From: CALLPQ01 sp039819545
Lineage (GTDB): Bacteria; Pseudomonadota; Alphaproteobacteria; Caulobacterales; Parvularculaceae
DNA length: 64,000 nucleotides
Reading direction: 5' to 3'
Assembly: GCA_039819545.1 (NCBI GenBank)
Contig: JBCBRS010000013.1
Coordinates: forward strand, 34,161 to 98,160
Positions 1 through 9,371 of this stretch are shown here, in pieces (the first letter of the stretch is position 1; each line of letters starts with the position of its first letter). Under the pieces are notes generated by a model. The model was not told the origin of the DNA, ran no database searches, and worked only from the letters and a program-made list of their open reading frames with translations. A program made the translations under genes and the position numbers.

Positions 1-1
1 G

Positions 2-625
2 AGCTTTGTCCATGCGGACATCACCAAAAAGCTTGATGTGCACAACGTTATCGCTGAAGCGCTGGAATCCAATGGCAAGATCGACGTGCTTGTTAACGCC
101 TCAATCCAGCACTTTGCAGCCCCCTTTCTGGAGACCAGCGAAGACGATATGGAGCGGGTCATCACCCATAATGTGCTGGGCGCGTTCTTGATCAATCAGG
201 CCGTGGCCAAGCAAATGGTGCGTCAGTGCGACGATGAAGCACCGGGCAGTAATGATGATGCGCGCAATTACAGTATCGTCAATGTGGGGTCCGTTGACGG
301 GGTTGCGACCCAATCGGTGCACGTGGCGTTTGCCGCCTCCCAAGGCGGGGTACATCAACTGACAAAAGCTGTGGCGCTGGCGCTGTGTCCCCACAAGATC
401 CGTGTCAATACTGTTGGTGTGGGGATCATCCGCGGTGAAGGCGAAGATGGCACGATCCACCGGCCTGTGGCACCGCTCGACCGTGTGGGCGAACCCGAGG
501 AAGTCGCCAATGTGGTGGCGTTCCTGACCTCAGCGGAGGCGTCCTTTGTCACCGGCCAGACCGTGTTTGTCGATGGCGGGCAACTGGTGCGCGCGTCGCA
601 GATTATGGCTGGCAAAAAGTCCTGA
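2..625 (+). CDS. SDR-family protein, 5'-truncated by the window edge, catalytic Tyr and Lys replaced
   Basis: The reading frame is open from the first bases, so the true start lies before the window. The visible part has SDR features: a central strand with NVLGA-like residues (about codons 55-60), an active-site-region serine in NVGSVDG, and the C-terminal FVTGQTVFVDGG signature of classical SDRs. The position of the catalytic YxxxK motif reads F-A-A-S-Q (in VAFAASQGGVHQLTKA), so both the tyrosine and the lysine that normally carry out hydride-transfer chemistry are replaced. It may be a non-catalytic NAD(P)-binding protein. It lies 8 bp upstream of birA and probably shares its transcript. 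Substrate unknown. Confidence 0.85.
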   Translation, partial: SFVHADITKKLDVHNVIAEALESNGKIDVLVNASIQHFAAPFLETSEDDMERVITHNVLGAFLINQAVAKQMVRQCDDEAPGSNDDARNYSIVNVGSVDGVATQSVHVAFAASQGGVHQLTKAVALALCPHKIRVNTVGVGIIRGEGEDGTIHRPVAPLDRVGEPEEVANVVAFLTSAEASFVTGQTVFVDGGQLVRASQIMAGKKS

Positions 626-633
626 CCCTTCCC

Positions 634-1452
634 ATGAAAAGCGCTGCGCCAATCCAGACCCTGATGCTTGCCAGCGGTCACGGTGTGCAGGTTTACGACG
701 TCCTGGCCTCAACCTCCAAAGCGGCGCGCACCCTCATTGAGACAGCCCCCGCCGCGCCCACTGGCTTGTGGATTTTGGCACACCGGCAAACGGACGGCAT
801 CGGTCGACGCGGGCGCGCCTGGCATCAGCGCGAAGGCGATTTTGCGGCAACGCTGATCCTGCCGCTTACCTCTGAAGACCAGAAGAGCCGCGACGGTGCC
901 CACAGCTTTCTGGCGGCGCTTAGCGTGCGGGACGCGGTGGCACAAACCCTTGCCGGTGCACGCACAGACGCAACGTGCGGCGCCCCCGCAAAGGTTCAAA
1001 TCAAATGGCCCAATGATATTCTGATCAACGGTGAAAAGTGCGCCGGGCTCCTGCTCGAACTTGTCCAGCGCGCGGGGCGACACTTTCTGACGATCGGCAT
1101 CGGAATCAATCTTGTCAGTCATCCCGGTAACCTACCCTATCGCGCAACCCATCTCACGGCCCATCTGGGTCCCAAGGGCACCCCGCCCGCGCCCGTCGCC
1201 GTCCTGAAGGGGGTCGATTCGCGGCTTGCGGCGTGGCGGTCCCAGTGGCAGCGCGAGGGGTTCGCCCCCATCCGCGCGGCGTGGCTGGGCGTGGCCGCGG
1301 GGCTTGGGGCGCAGATCACCGTGCGCTTACCGGATCGTACCCTGACCGGGCGCTTTGCCGGGCTCGATGAAAGCGGCCAGCTCATCCTCGGCACCGCAAA
1401 CGGCACGATGCTCATCAATGTGGGCGATGTGTTTTTTGGCCCTCCTCAGTGA
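634..1452 (+). CDS. birA: Biotin--[acetyl-CoA-carboxylase] ligase
   Basis: Cytoplasmic enzyme that makes biotinyl-5'-AMP and transfers biotin to the lysine of the BCCP subunit of acetyl-CoA carboxylase. The 272-residue protein has the glycine/arginine-rich adenylate-binding loop (GIGRRGRAWH, about residues 52-61) and the KWPNDILINGEKCAGLLLE segment around residue 125 that holds the conserved lysine. It lacks the N-terminal helix-turn-helix of the bifunctional E. coli repressor, so it is a group I, non-regulatory ligase. It is followed by coaX and RNase J, an arrangement familiar from alphaproteobacteria. The ATG is 8 bp after the SDR stop. Confidence 0.93.
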   Translation: MKSAAPIQTLMLASGHGVQVYDVLASTSKAARTLIETAPAAPTGLWILAHRQTDGIGRRGRAWHQREGDFAATLILPLTSEDQKSRDGAHSFLAALSVRDAVAQTLAGARTDATCGAPAKVQIKWPNDILINGEKCAGLLLELVQRAGRHFLTIGIGINLVSHPGNLPYRATHLTAHLGPKGTPPAPVAVLKGVDSRLAAWRSQWQREGFAPIRAAWLGVAAGLGAQITVRLPDRTLTGRFAGLDESGQLILGTANGTMLINVGDVFFGPPQ

Positions 1453-1581
1453 CGCCAACACCGCCGTAACCGGGCCCCTGGACGGATATCCCTGACAGAA
1501 TACCCGTGCCAGCCGACCCGTGACAGGAGCACCGCGGCGGCGTATGACCAGCAATCGCGCGAAGAAAAAGGCCCGAGTGCA

Positions 1582-2370
1582 ATGTTACTGGCTATCGATG
1601 TGGGCAACACCAATTCGGTTTTTGCTCTTTTTGACGGCGACGACGCCGTCGCCCAATGGCGCACGTCAACGTCCAGCCAGCGCACGGCCGATGAATATGC
1701 GGTTTGGCTTGCCCAGTTGCTGCAGCTTTCGGGGCGAACCTTTTCCGCCATTGAAGAATGCCTGATTTCCACCGTGGTGCCGCAATCGCTCTTCCATTTG
1801 CGTAATCTGTCGCGCCGCTATTTCGGGGTTGAGCCCTTTGTGGCCACATCAGACACGGTCCCGGGTATTGACGTGCGCATTCCCAAACCATCCGAAGCGG
1901 GCGCGGACCGGCTGGTCAATGCGGTGGGCGCTTATACTCTTTATGGCAAAAAAGCGGGCACACCGTTATTGGTGATCGATAGCGGGACAGCAACCAATTT
2001 CGATATCGTCGGGCGTGACGGCGCCTTTGAGGGCGGGGTGATTGCACCCGGCATCAATTTGTCCATGCAGGCGCTGCACAATGCGGCAGCGCTCCTGCCC
2101 CGAATTGCCATTGAACAGCCCACCAAGATCATAGGCAAAGACACGGTCGGTGCCATGCAGACGGGCGTGTTCTGGGGCTATGTGGACCTGATCGAAGGCC
2201 TTACCCGCCGGATTATCGAGGAATATGACGCGCCAATGACCGTTATCGCCACGGGCGGCGTATCGTCTTTGTTCGAAGGGGCGCTGACCTGTGTTGATCA
2301 CTATGACACGGACTTGACGATCCATGGACTTCGGGAGATTTCCCGGCGGCGCACTCACCGTGTTGGCTGA
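1582..2370 (+). CDS. coaX: Type III pantothenate kinase
   Basis: Catalyses the first committed step of coenzyme A synthesis, ATP-dependent phosphorylation of pantothenate, in the cytoplasm. The 262-residue length is typical for CoaX. The N-terminal MLLAIDVGNTNSVFALF is the phosphate-binding motif of the ASKHA-fold type III enzymes, and the GADRL motif (about residue 110) and DSGTATNFD (about residue 133) are the other two diagnostic blocks. It sits 130 bp after birA and 92 bp before RNase J, probably in one transcription unit. Type III kinases are usually not feedback-inhibited by CoA; that is family knowledge, not seen here. Confidence 0.95.
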   Translation: MLLAIDVGNTNSVFALFDGDDAVAQWRTSTSSQRTADEYAVWLAQLLQLSGRTFSAIEECLISTVVPQSLFHLRNLSRRYFGVEPFVATSDTVPGIDVRIPKPSEAGADRLVNAVGAYTLYGKKAGTPLLVIDSGTATNFDIVGRDGAFEGGVIAPGINLSMQALHNAAALLPRIAIEQPTKIIGKDTVGAMQTGVFWGYVDLIEGLTRRIIEEYDAPMTVIATGGVSSLFEGALTCVDHYDTDLTIHGLREISRRRTHRVG

Positions 2371-2461
2371 CGCTATCGCGGCGCCGCCGCAGCTTTGTCC
2401 CCGCCCACCGCATGTTTCACGGGCCGCGCCAGGATGGCGCGTGACCCCTTGAGGAGGCTTT

Positions 2462-4129
2462 ATGGCCGACCAGGATCTTGTCTTTTTGCCGCTCGGCGGC
2501 TCGGGCGAAATCGGCATGAATATGAACCTTTACGGTCTCGGCCACGGTGAAAACCGCCAATGGCTGATGATCGATTGCGGGGTCATGTTCGGCGATCACC
2601 GCACGCCGGGAATAGACCTGATCTGCCCCGATATCGACTATATTCTGGGGTATAAGGATCATATTGCGGGCCTCGTCCTGACCCATGGGCATGAGGACCA
2701 TATCGGTGCAGTGGCGCTGCTGGCGCCGATCCTTGGCTGTCCGATTTATGCGACCCCGTTTACCGCCGCCCTGATCCGGCGCAAATTTGATGACCGGGGC
2801 GAGGATATGAGCGCGCTCACCATTATTGACATGGGCGCGCGGTTTCAGGTCGGCGATTTCGATCTGGAGCTTGTGACCCTGACCCATTCGATCCCGGAGC
2901 CGAGCGGCGTGATCATCCGTACACCCTTCGGCACGGTCCTGCATACCGGGGACTGGAAGATCGATACGGACCCGACCCTTGGCCCGCGAACCGACACAAA
3001 CAAGCTGACACAGCTGGGCGATGAGGGCCTGCTGGCCATGGTCTGCGATTCGACCAATGTGCTTTCAAAAGGCGAATCGGGCTCCGAAACTGCGGTGCGC
3101 GCGAACCTGAAACGCGTGATCGCCGAACAAACCGGGCGCGTGGCGGTGACAACTTTCGCGTCCAATGTGGGCCGTGTTGTTTCCATTTGTGAGGCTGCGC
3201 GCGCCGTGGATCGCTCCGTCTGCCTCCTCGGGCGCTCCATGCTCAAACTGGTCGATGCCGCGCGCGAGGCCGATATCCTGCCCGAGGGCATGGTCTTTGT
3301 GAGCCCGGAGGAGGCCGGCTTTATCCCGCGTGAGCATGTCCTTTATCTGTGTACGGGCAGTCAGGGCGAGCCGCGCGCTGCCCTCGCCCGGATTGCCCGC
3401 GATGATCACCGTGATCTTGTGCTCACCAAAGGGGACACGGTGATCTTCTCTTCCAAGATCATCCCCGGCAATGAACGCGATATCTTCAACCTGCAAAATG
3501 AACTCGTTGATCTCGGCATTAAAATCATCACCGAGAAAGATGAACCCATCCATGTTTCCGGGCATCCTTGTCAGGATGAACTGGCGCAAATGTATGCCTG
3601 GGCGCGCCCCCGCTATGGCGTGCCCGTGCACGGGGAGGCCCGCCATCTGGAAGCCCATGCCCGGTTTGCGCTTGACCATGGTGCCGAGCAAAGCTTTGCG
3701 CCGCGAAACGGGGATCTGATCCGCCTTGCACCGGGTGCACTAACCCGCATTGACGAGGTCCCGGCGGGGCGCATGACCCTTGATGGCGAGTTGCTGATGC
3801 CCATGGGCGCGCGGCCCGTGCGCGAACGCAAGAAACTGACCTGGGCCGGTGCCTGTGTGAGTTCTCTCGTTTTTCACAAAAACTCGACACTTGCCACAAA
3901 GCCAGCGGTCACGCTGTTTGGGGTGCCGGATGAAGGCGACGACGGGACCCAAATCTCAGACGAGATCATCGAGGAAATTCTGGCATCAATCCGTGAAATG
4001 GCGCCGAAGTCACGCCTTGACGATGATGCGGTCACCATGGTGACCAAACGGGCAATCCGCGATGTGACAACCGATCTATGGGGCAAACGCCCGGTTATTG
4101 ACGTTCTGATCCACCGGGTGAAAGCATGA
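2462..4129 (+). CDS. rnj: Ribonuclease J
   Basis: Metallo-beta-lactamase/beta-CASP ribonuclease with endonuclease and 5'-3' exonuclease activity, used in rRNA maturation and mRNA decay in alphaproteobacteria, many of which have both RNase E and RNase J. At 555 residues it is full length. The zinc-binding motif HGHEDHIGA is at about residue 78, further metal ligands are in THSIPEPSGV and HTGDWKID, and the beta-CASP and C-terminal domains follow, with HVSGHPCQDEL near residue 361. The ATG is preceded by GAGGAGGC. The stop overlaps the next start by 4 bp (ATGA), implying translational coupling. Confidence 0.95.
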   Translation: MADQDLVFLPLGGSGEIGMNMNLYGLGHGENRQWLMIDCGVMFGDHRTPGIDLICPDIDYILGYKDHIAGLVLTHGHEDHIGAVALLAPILGCPIYATPFTAALIRRKFDDRGEDMSALTIIDMGARFQVGDFDLELVTLTHSIPEPSGVIIRTPFGTVLHTGDWKIDTDPTLGPRTDTNKLTQLGDEGLLAMVCDSTNVLSKGESGSETAVRANLKRVIAEQTGRVAVTTFASNVGRVVSICEAARAVDRSVCLLGRSMLKLVDAAREADILPEGMVFVSPEEAGFIPREHVLYLCTGSQGEPRAALARIARDDHRDLVLTKGDTVIFSSKIIPGNERDIFNLQNELVDLGIKIITEKDEPIHVSGHPCQDELAQMYAWARPRYGVPVHGEARHLEAHARFALDHGAEQSFAPRNGDLIRLAPGALTRIDEVPAGRMTLDGELLMPMGARPVRERKKLTWAGACVSSLVFHKNSTLATKPAVTLFGVPDEGDDGTQISDEIIEEILASIREMAPKSRLDDDAVTMVTKRAIRDVTTDLWGKRPVIDVLIHRVKA

Positions 4130-4371
4130 GCCCCATCGGCATACTGATTATCTATATCCTGTGGTGGTGGCTTGTTTTCTTTGCGGTCCTGCCCTTTGGC
4201 ATCAAATCACGCTGGGAAAGCGATGATGATGGCGTCACCGGTGCGGAACCCGGCGCCCCTTCCGCACCCATGCTTAAACGCAAACTGTTGCAAACTAGCG
4301 GCATTGCCCTTGGTCTTTCTATAATCACGATACTGATTATTATCAGCGGTATTATACAGTACCGCGACTAA
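4126..4371 (+). CDS. DUF1467 family membrane protein
   Basis: Small protein of 81 residues with two predicted membrane helices (about residues 4-23 and 57-76) separated by a short acidic loop. The WWWLVFFAVLPFG motif in the first helix is typical of DUF1467, a family found almost only in alphaproteobacteria and usually placed directly after RNase J. Its start codon overlaps the rnj stop (ATGA), so it is probably translationally coupled to it. Function is unknown; it likely resides in the inner membrane. Confidence 0.9.
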   Translation: MSPIGILIIYILWWWLVFFAVLPFGIKSRWESDDDGVTGAEPGAPSAPMLKRKLLQTSGIALGLSIITILIIISGIIQYRD

Positions 4372-4795
4372 TTTATAAATTTTTCTTGCATTTTTGCTTT
4401 CGGTGATGTAGCTCTTTTATAGCGGAGTTTTCATCTGCTTACCCACATTCTAAATCGATTTTGACTGCGGTTCCTCATTTCGGGGAGTCAGTCATGACGA
4501 AAAGATAACAGTCAGCAACGGGCTGTAACGCCGATGGCTTCTGTCGGAGGGCGGCATCGCGCTGGGCCTTCTCAACTGCGGGCTTGCGCGGCGCAGCAAT
4601 GTCGGCCATGCAGCCCGGGCGGCACATTGGTTCGGTTTAGGGGTTCGCTTTAGGCAGGAACCGGGGCGGTATCAAGGGTGTTTTTAAGCGGTTGGATTGT
4701 GCAGCATAAAGCCATGCACCGCGTCGTTTCACCTTGGCGCCTGTCGCCACGTTTAAGAAGATAAAGATCGTCTGCATACCAACAAGAGGCCAGCC
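4372..4795. other. Intergenic region upstream of mgtE
   Basis: A 424-bp stretch without a convincing gene. It must hold the end of the rnj transcript and the promoter or leader of mgtE. The first 120 bases are AT-rich and the rest is GC-rich. I looked for a magnesium-sensing leader such as the M-box and for a clear terminator and could not identify either by eye. Confidence 0.5.
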
Positions 4796-6277
4796 ATGAC
4801 CGCGCAACAGCTTGCTCCGGAAGACAAGACACCCCCGGCGGATCAGGAAACACTGCCCCCTGCTGGCGAAAACGATGCGCAAACCCCCTTTTCCGATGAC
4901 CAGACGCTGACACCTGACTTTGTCAATCAGGTGCTGGAGGCGATGGCCAGTCAGGACGACGCCACGGCGCGCGCGCTTTATGAAAGTCTGCATCCGGCGG
5001 ACCGGGCCGACTATTTCGGGATCATCAGCGATGATCAGCGCAGCCAGCTTATTGCGCTTCTCGATGGTGAGGTTGACGCGGGCACGCTCGCCGAACTGGA
5101 GGACGACATCCGCGCCGATGTTGTCGATGAATTGTCCCCAGAGGTCCTTGCCGAAGCGGTTACCGAACTCGACACCGATGATGCGGCCTATGTTCTTGGC
5201 GAAGTCGATGCGCAGAAACGAGCGGAAATTCTCGCCGAAGTTCCTATCGGCGACCGGATTGCCCTGCGCACGGCACTGGAGTTTGAGGAGGAGACGGCCG
5301 GCCGGTTGATGCAGCGCGATGTCTTTGCCTCGCCGGCCTATTGGACTGTGGGCCAGATCATTGATCGTCTCCGGGCGGAGGAAGACCTACCCGATAAATT
5401 CTATGAGGTCTTTGTGATTGACCCCATGTTCCGTCCCCTCGGCTGTGTACCGCTCGCCAAGCTCGTCAAGGCCCCGCGTGAGGTGACGATCAAAGACCTG
5501 ATGGAAGAAAATGTCCGCCAGGTGCCGGTCACCATGGACCAGGAAGAGGTCGCCTATATCTTTGAGCAATATAATCTGATCTCCGCGCCAGTGATTGACG
5601 AGAATGAACGTCTGGTTGGCATGATTACCGTTGATGACGTGGTGGAAATTATCCATGCTGAATCGAACGAAGATATGCTGGCGCTGGCCGGTGTTGAGGG
5701 CGATTCCGGTCTTTCCGATACGGTCCTGGAAACTGTCCGTTCCCGGATTGCATGGCTTGGTATCAATCTTTTTACCGCGATCCTTGCCTCACTCGTCATC
5801 TGGCCGTTTAGCGACACCATCGCCGCGTTTGTGCCCCTGGCGGTCCTGATGCCCATCGTCGCCAGCATGGGCGGCAATGCCGGCACGCAAACCCTGACGG
5901 TTGCCGTGCGCTCCCTCGCCACGAAAGATATCACCGCGACGAACACCGCACGGATCGTCTGGCGCGAGGCACAAGTGGGCCTCCTTAACGGGATCGTCTT
6001 TGCCGTGATCATGGGCGGTCTTGCCGCCACCTGGCATCAATTGACGGTTGAACCCAATGCGCAAACCTCGGTGCTGCTTGGCACGGTCGTGGCAGTGGCC
6101 ATGATCATCAACCTGCTCGCCGCTGGCCTCGCCGGTATCCTGATCCCCATCTGGCTGCAACGCATCGGCCAGGACCCCGCCGTCTCGTCCGCCGTTTTCG
6201 TAACCACAGTGACAGATATCTTAGGCTTCTTCGTCTTCCTCGGCCTCGCATCAATCCTGTTGGTTGCGGTTTTATAG
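4796..6277 (+). CDS. mgtE: Magnesium transporter MgtE
   Basis: Inner-membrane Mg2+ channel/transporter of 493 residues, the usual family length. In order it has an N-terminal acidic helical MgtE_N domain (about residues 40-165, with repeated DELSPEVLAEAV-like segments), two CBS domains (about 170-300, DPMFRPLGCV and DENERLVGMITVDDVVE), a connecting helix, and five membrane helices in the last 170 residues. The pore motif PIVASMGGNAGTQTLTV is at about residue 357. In known MgtE proteins the N and CBS domains close the pore at high cytosolic Mg2+. The start follows GAGGCCAGCC. It is a single gene with no partner. Confidence 0.96.
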   Translation: MTAQQLAPEDKTPPADQETLPPAGENDAQTPFSDDQTLTPDFVNQVLEAMASQDDATARALYESLHPADRADYFGIISDDQRSQLIALLDGEVDAGTLAELEDDIRADVVDELSPEVLAEAVTELDTDDAAYVLGEVDAQKRAEILAEVPIGDRIALRTALEFEEETAGRLMQRDVFASPAYWTVGQIIDRLRAEEDLPDKFYEVFVIDPMFRPLGCVPLAKLVKAPREVTIKDLMEENVRQVPVTMDQEEVAYIFEQYNLISAPVIDENERLVGMITVDDVVEIIHAESNEDMLALAGVEGDSGLSDTVLETVRSRIAWLGINLFTAILASLVIWPFSDTIAAFVPLAVLMPIVASMGGNAGTQTLTVAVRSLATKDITATNTARIVWREAQVGLLNGIVFAVIMGGLAATWHQLTVEPNAQTSVLLGTVVAVAMIINLLAAGLAGILIPIWLQRIGQDPAVSSAVFVTTVTDILGFFVFLGLASILLVAVL

Positions 6278-6307
6278 AGGGAAATGTTGGAGAGAAAAAT
6301 TAGTCCG

Positions 6308-6398
6308 TATCCCCGGCCCCCGCGCCGGGGTCCCCCGCAACGCACGCCGACCCCCTTTAATGAAGTCGGGGTCGGCGCTCCGCTTGCCCGGGGATACC
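6308..6398. repeat. Nested palindromic repeat element
   Basis: The segment begins GTATCCCCGG and ends CCGGGGATAC, a perfect 10-base inverted repeat, and encloses inner inverted arms (CCCCGGC-type near the left and GCCGACCCC / GGGGTCGGC in the middle). It lies in the gap between the convergent mgtE and TIGR01777 genes and could fold into a long hairpin. The outer arms resemble the CCCGGG-type arms of the array at 11648-12083, suggesting one family of palindromic extragenic elements. It may also serve as a bidirectional terminator. Confidence 0.7.
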
Positions 6399-6412
6399 AA
6401 TTCCTCCGTCCC

Positions 6413-7939
6413 TTAAGGGTGAAAGGCCGCAAGCCGGGTTCGTGCGATGCGTGGCTTATTTTGGGCGGCAGGTTTTGCCCCCACGAGCCGGGCAAGGGTT
6501 GCCCCCACATTTGCATCTTCGAACCGGAAGCCTGCCGCCAGCGCTTTTTCGGGCACCACATGCTGGCCGCCGAGGAGGAGTTCATCCGCAAACTGACCCG
6601 CCAGTAGCTTGAGCGGGAAGGCCGGCAGGGACATAACCGCCGGGCGAGCGAGCGCGCGGCCAAGAGCCTTTGCAAAATCGGCATTGCTCACCGCGCCGGG
6701 CGCCACCGCATTGATGGCCCCCTGCACGCGGGGATTTGCAATGGCGAAAATGATCAGCCGCACGAGGTCATCCCGGCTGATCCAGGACATGAACTGCCGA
6801 CCGTCGCCAATGGGCCCGCCAAGACCGAATTCATACGGCAGAAGCAATCGCGCCAGCAGGCCACCTTCGGTCCCCAATACCAGACCAATCCGTAACCGGA
6901 CGACCCTCACACCGAAGATCTCCATCTGCCGCGCAGCCTTCTCCGCCTGATCACAGCTCTGGTGGGAAAAGCAATCGCGCGCATCATCGTCTTCGGTAAG
7001 CGGTTCGGCCCCGCGCATGCCATACCAGCCAATGGCCGACGCACTGACCATAACACCAGGCTTGGTGACAAGACGTTTCGTCAGGCCAATCAGATCGCGC
7101 ATCATGGTCAGGCGCGAGGTGATGATTTTGGATTTCTTCTTTTGGGTCCATAGGCCGGTTGCCACCGGCTCACCCGCCAGATTGATGATCGCGTCAATGG
7201 TTTCAAAATCACCAATCTGATCGAGACTTGTGATCACCCGCAAGGGCGCGCCGAGGGTTTGCGCTTTGCTGGCCGTCCGGGTCAGGACAATGACATCATG
7301 ACCGCCGGAAACAAGCGCAGCCACAACACGCGCACCCACAAAGCCTGTGCCGCCAGTGACCAGCACGGTCCGCCGCCCGGGAAGATGGGCCGACAGCTGA
7401 CAGGCGGGCCGCTCTTTCATCCGGCCAAGGCGTTCACTGGCCGCAAAATCGCGCAAGCCGAAAATGCCAACCCCCACGGCCGCCGCCAGACACATCCAGC
7501 TCCACGCGCCATGATAGGCAGCGGCAAGCTCGGTGGGCATCGCCTGCCATGCCAGCAGAACAGGAGCCAGCAGGATCAAAATCGCTCCATAATTGAGCGC
7601 CAGCAAGGTGTGGGTAACCCGCTCACTGGGTGGTAATTTGCGCGAGCGATCTTCCTCCACAAAATCCCAAAGCGTGATCAGGACTTCGGCGGCAAGCAGC
7701 ACCAAAAGCCCCGTTGCCAATAGCCCGGTGGGTTGGCCAAATCCCAGCACAAGAAAGACAAGCGCATAAAACCCGTTGCGCACGGCATGAAGCTTCAACT
7801 CGCGCCGCTGGGATGGGCGCCATGCCAACCGCTCTGTCACCTCATGATGAAACAGCGTGTCAAACGCCCCCATAAAAATCTGTAGACCAATCAAAATCCA
7901 CAACAGTGATGAAAAGCCGGTGATACCAATGTCAACCAT
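6413..7939 (-). CDS. Membrane domain fused to TIGR01777-type NAD-dependent epimerase/oxidoreductase
   Basis: About 508 residues. The first ~190 form a membrane domain with four or five hydrophobic helices. From about residue 195 there is an extended-SDR/epimerase domain with the dinucleotide-binding motif VTGGTGFVGARVV and the Y-x-M-R-G segment (IGWYGMRG) typical of the TIGR01777 family (YfcH-like). I start it at the ATG inside GGAGGTTTCCCATGG, which overlaps the end of the upstream DUF4166 gene; a longer frame exists but lacks a ribosome-binding site. The fusion and the DUF4166 neighbour recur in proteobacteria. The substrate is unknown. Confidence 0.88.
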   Translation of the reverse strand: MVDIGITGFSSLLWILIGLQIFMGAFDTLFHHEVTERLAWRPSQRRELKLHAVRNGFYALVFLVLGFGQPTGLLATGLLVLLAAEVLITLWDFVEEDRSRKLPPSERVTHTLLALNYGAILILLAPVLLAWQAMPTELAAAYHGAWSWMCLAAAVGVGIFGLRDFAASERLGRMKERPACQLSAHLPGRRTVLVTGGTGFVGARVVAALVSGGHDVIVLTRTASKAQTLGAPLRVITSLDQIGDFETIDAIINLAGEPVATGLWTQKKKSKIITSRLTMMRDLIGLTKRLVTKPGVMVSASAIGWYGMRGAEPLTEDDDARDCFSHQSCDQAEKAARQMEIFGVRVVRLRIGLVLGTEGGLLARLLLPYEFGLGGPIGDGRQFMSWISRDDLVRLIIFAIANPRVQGAINAVAPGAVSNADFAKALGRALARPAVMSLPAFPLKLLAGQFADELLLGGQHVVPEKALAAGFRFEDANVGATLARLVGAKPAAQNKPRIARTRLAAFHP

Positions 7940-8702
7940 GGGAAACCTCCTCCATGTCAGTGAACAGAACATTCTGGTGAATAAGATGCCCGAAAACGCG
8001 GTGGTTGAGATCAAGGGTGAAGCAGAAACGCCCCCTTACCCCCTGCCCGCCAAGATCATGATGACCGATCACCATGTGGCCGGGTTCCAGCCAACGCGGT
8101 AGACGGATCCGGCCAAACGGGGTTTTCAGAAAATAGTGATCGGCCTCGAACAACAGGCTTTGATTTTCCACCCGCAGGCGCAAGGCCATGCCAATGCCTG
8201 CGCCAATATGCTCCTCCAGACCGGTGGGCCCGCTAAACCGTTTGACGCTATGGACAGCCTGGGGAAACCCATTGCGCCGGGCATAGATGCGGGTCCAGAC
8301 CTGACCATTGGTGTGCGCATCGTCGCAGACGGCAACACTTGCGGCTTTTTTATCGGTATGGGGATCAACGGGCAGCGGCGCCCCGATGAGGCGGGCCGCC
8401 TGCGCCAGGAGCCAGCCAAGCCGGCTCATCTTCATCGCAACAATCTGCCCGCGGAAGACAACGCTCTGCCCGCGGCCAAGGCGTTTGAGAAACCGGGCCT
8501 GCACCGCTGCCGGAAGGGCTGCCCATTGCGCCGGTGACAACAGCCGCTGAAAACGCCGGTCGCGCCCCTCCGGCTGCAGGCCCATGCGCGGATCAAAGGG
8601 CTGTGTGCCGGCTATATGCCCGCGCAGGGTCTTGCCCACTGGACCCACATTCATCTCTAGCAGGTGTTTCGGTAACTTCTGTCGCAAGAGAAACTCAGTC
8701 AT
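7932..8702 (-). CDS. DUF4166 domain-containing protein
   Basis: A 256-residue protein whose second half matches the pattern of DUF4166: VWTRIYARRNGFPQ near residue 142 and LRLPRWLEPG-like residues near 205, followed by FCFTLDLNHRVFGHL. No signal peptide is evident. It overlaps the start of the membrane/TIGR01777 protein by 8 bp, so the two are translated together and probably act in one process. Function is unknown; in many genomes DUF4166 domains occur next to or fused to such epimerases. Confidence 0.85.
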   Translation of the reverse strand: MTEFLLRQKLPKHLLEMNVGPVGKTLRGHIAGTQPFDPRMGLQPEGRDRRFQRLLSPAQWAALPAAVQARFLKRLGRGQSVVFRGQIVAMKMSRLGWLLAQAARLIGAPLPVDPHTDKKAASVAVCDDAHTNGQVWTRIYARRNGFPQAVHSVKRFSGPTGLEEHIGAGIGMALRLRVENQSLLFEADHYFLKTPFGRIRLPRWLEPGHMVIGHHDLGGQGVRGRFCFTLDLNHRVFGHLIHQNVLFTDMEEVSHG

Positions 8703-8798
8703 AAAAAAACTCCGCCCTAAGAAGGTTGTCTTGATCGTCGGTTTGGTTGGGTCACCGGGCGGGCAGCCCCCTGCCCGCCATTAAAACACCGTACCCGG

Positions 8799-9371
8799 CT
8801 ATGTCTTCGTATCTTTGCGCACAAGCGGCATAATCAGATCCACGAGTTTCGTACCCATTTTTATCAGGGGCATGACTTTTTCACGGGGCAGTTTTGCCAT
8901 CTGATCAAACCATCCCGTCACGGTACTGAGGAACCCGTCCATTTCCCTCAACTGGCGGACAGCCTCGCGGCTCACGCCGGGGTCGTCTTTCGCCTCAGCG
9001 AGCACCTGTGCCAGAATGGAGGCCGCGTTATCGATCTCGCGGGACTTGCGCATAGCCGCGATCCGCGTGGACATTTCCCACACGTCTTTTTCCGCCTCAA
9101 AATGATCACGCCGATCACCGAGCACGGGCGTGCGCATCACGAGGTTCCAACTCGCGAGTTCCTTCAGCGAATTCGAAACATTGGACCTTGCCAGGTTCAG
9201 CGTCTCGGCAATCTCCTCCGCATGGAGGGGCCGGTCGCTGACGAGGAGCAGCGCATGGATTTGCGCCACAGAGCGGTTCACGCCCCACTGCCCCCCCATA
9301 TCGCCCCAATGGAGGACGAATTTCTGGATTGCCGGGCGGAGCTTGTCGTTGGTTACAATGATTTCTGTCAT
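8799..9371 (-). CDS. GbsR/MarR family transcriptional regulator
   Basis: A 190-residue winged-helix regulator. The segment MGGQWGVNRSVAQIHALLLVS (about residues 25-45) followed by EEIAETLNLARSNVSNSLKEL is characteristic of the GbsR subgroup of MarR proteins, which in other bacteria respond to choline or related ligands. The C-terminal half is helical and probably mediates dimerisation. It starts at ATG 9371; a well-formed promoter places transcription at or next to that ATG, and the promoter overlaps an imperfect inverted repeat, suggesting autoregulation. Its target is unknown. The nearest neighbours (DUF4166 downstream, DUF983 divergent) are candidates. Confidence 0.9.
   Translation of the reverse strand: MTEIIVTNDKLRPAIQKFVLHWGDMGGQWGVNRSVAQIHALLLVSDRPLHAEEIAETLNLARSNVSNSLKELASWNLVMRTPVLGDRRDHFEAEKDVWEMSTRIAAMRKSREIDNAASILAQVLAEAKDDPGVSREAVRQLREMDGFLSTVTGWFDQMAKLPREKVMPLIKMGTKLVDLIMPLVRKDTKT

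Noticed and set aside
4372..4795. Magnesium riboswitch upstream of mgtE
   Set aside because: I could not find the conserved core of the M-box or another known Mg2+ leader by eye; a covariance-model scan would decide.
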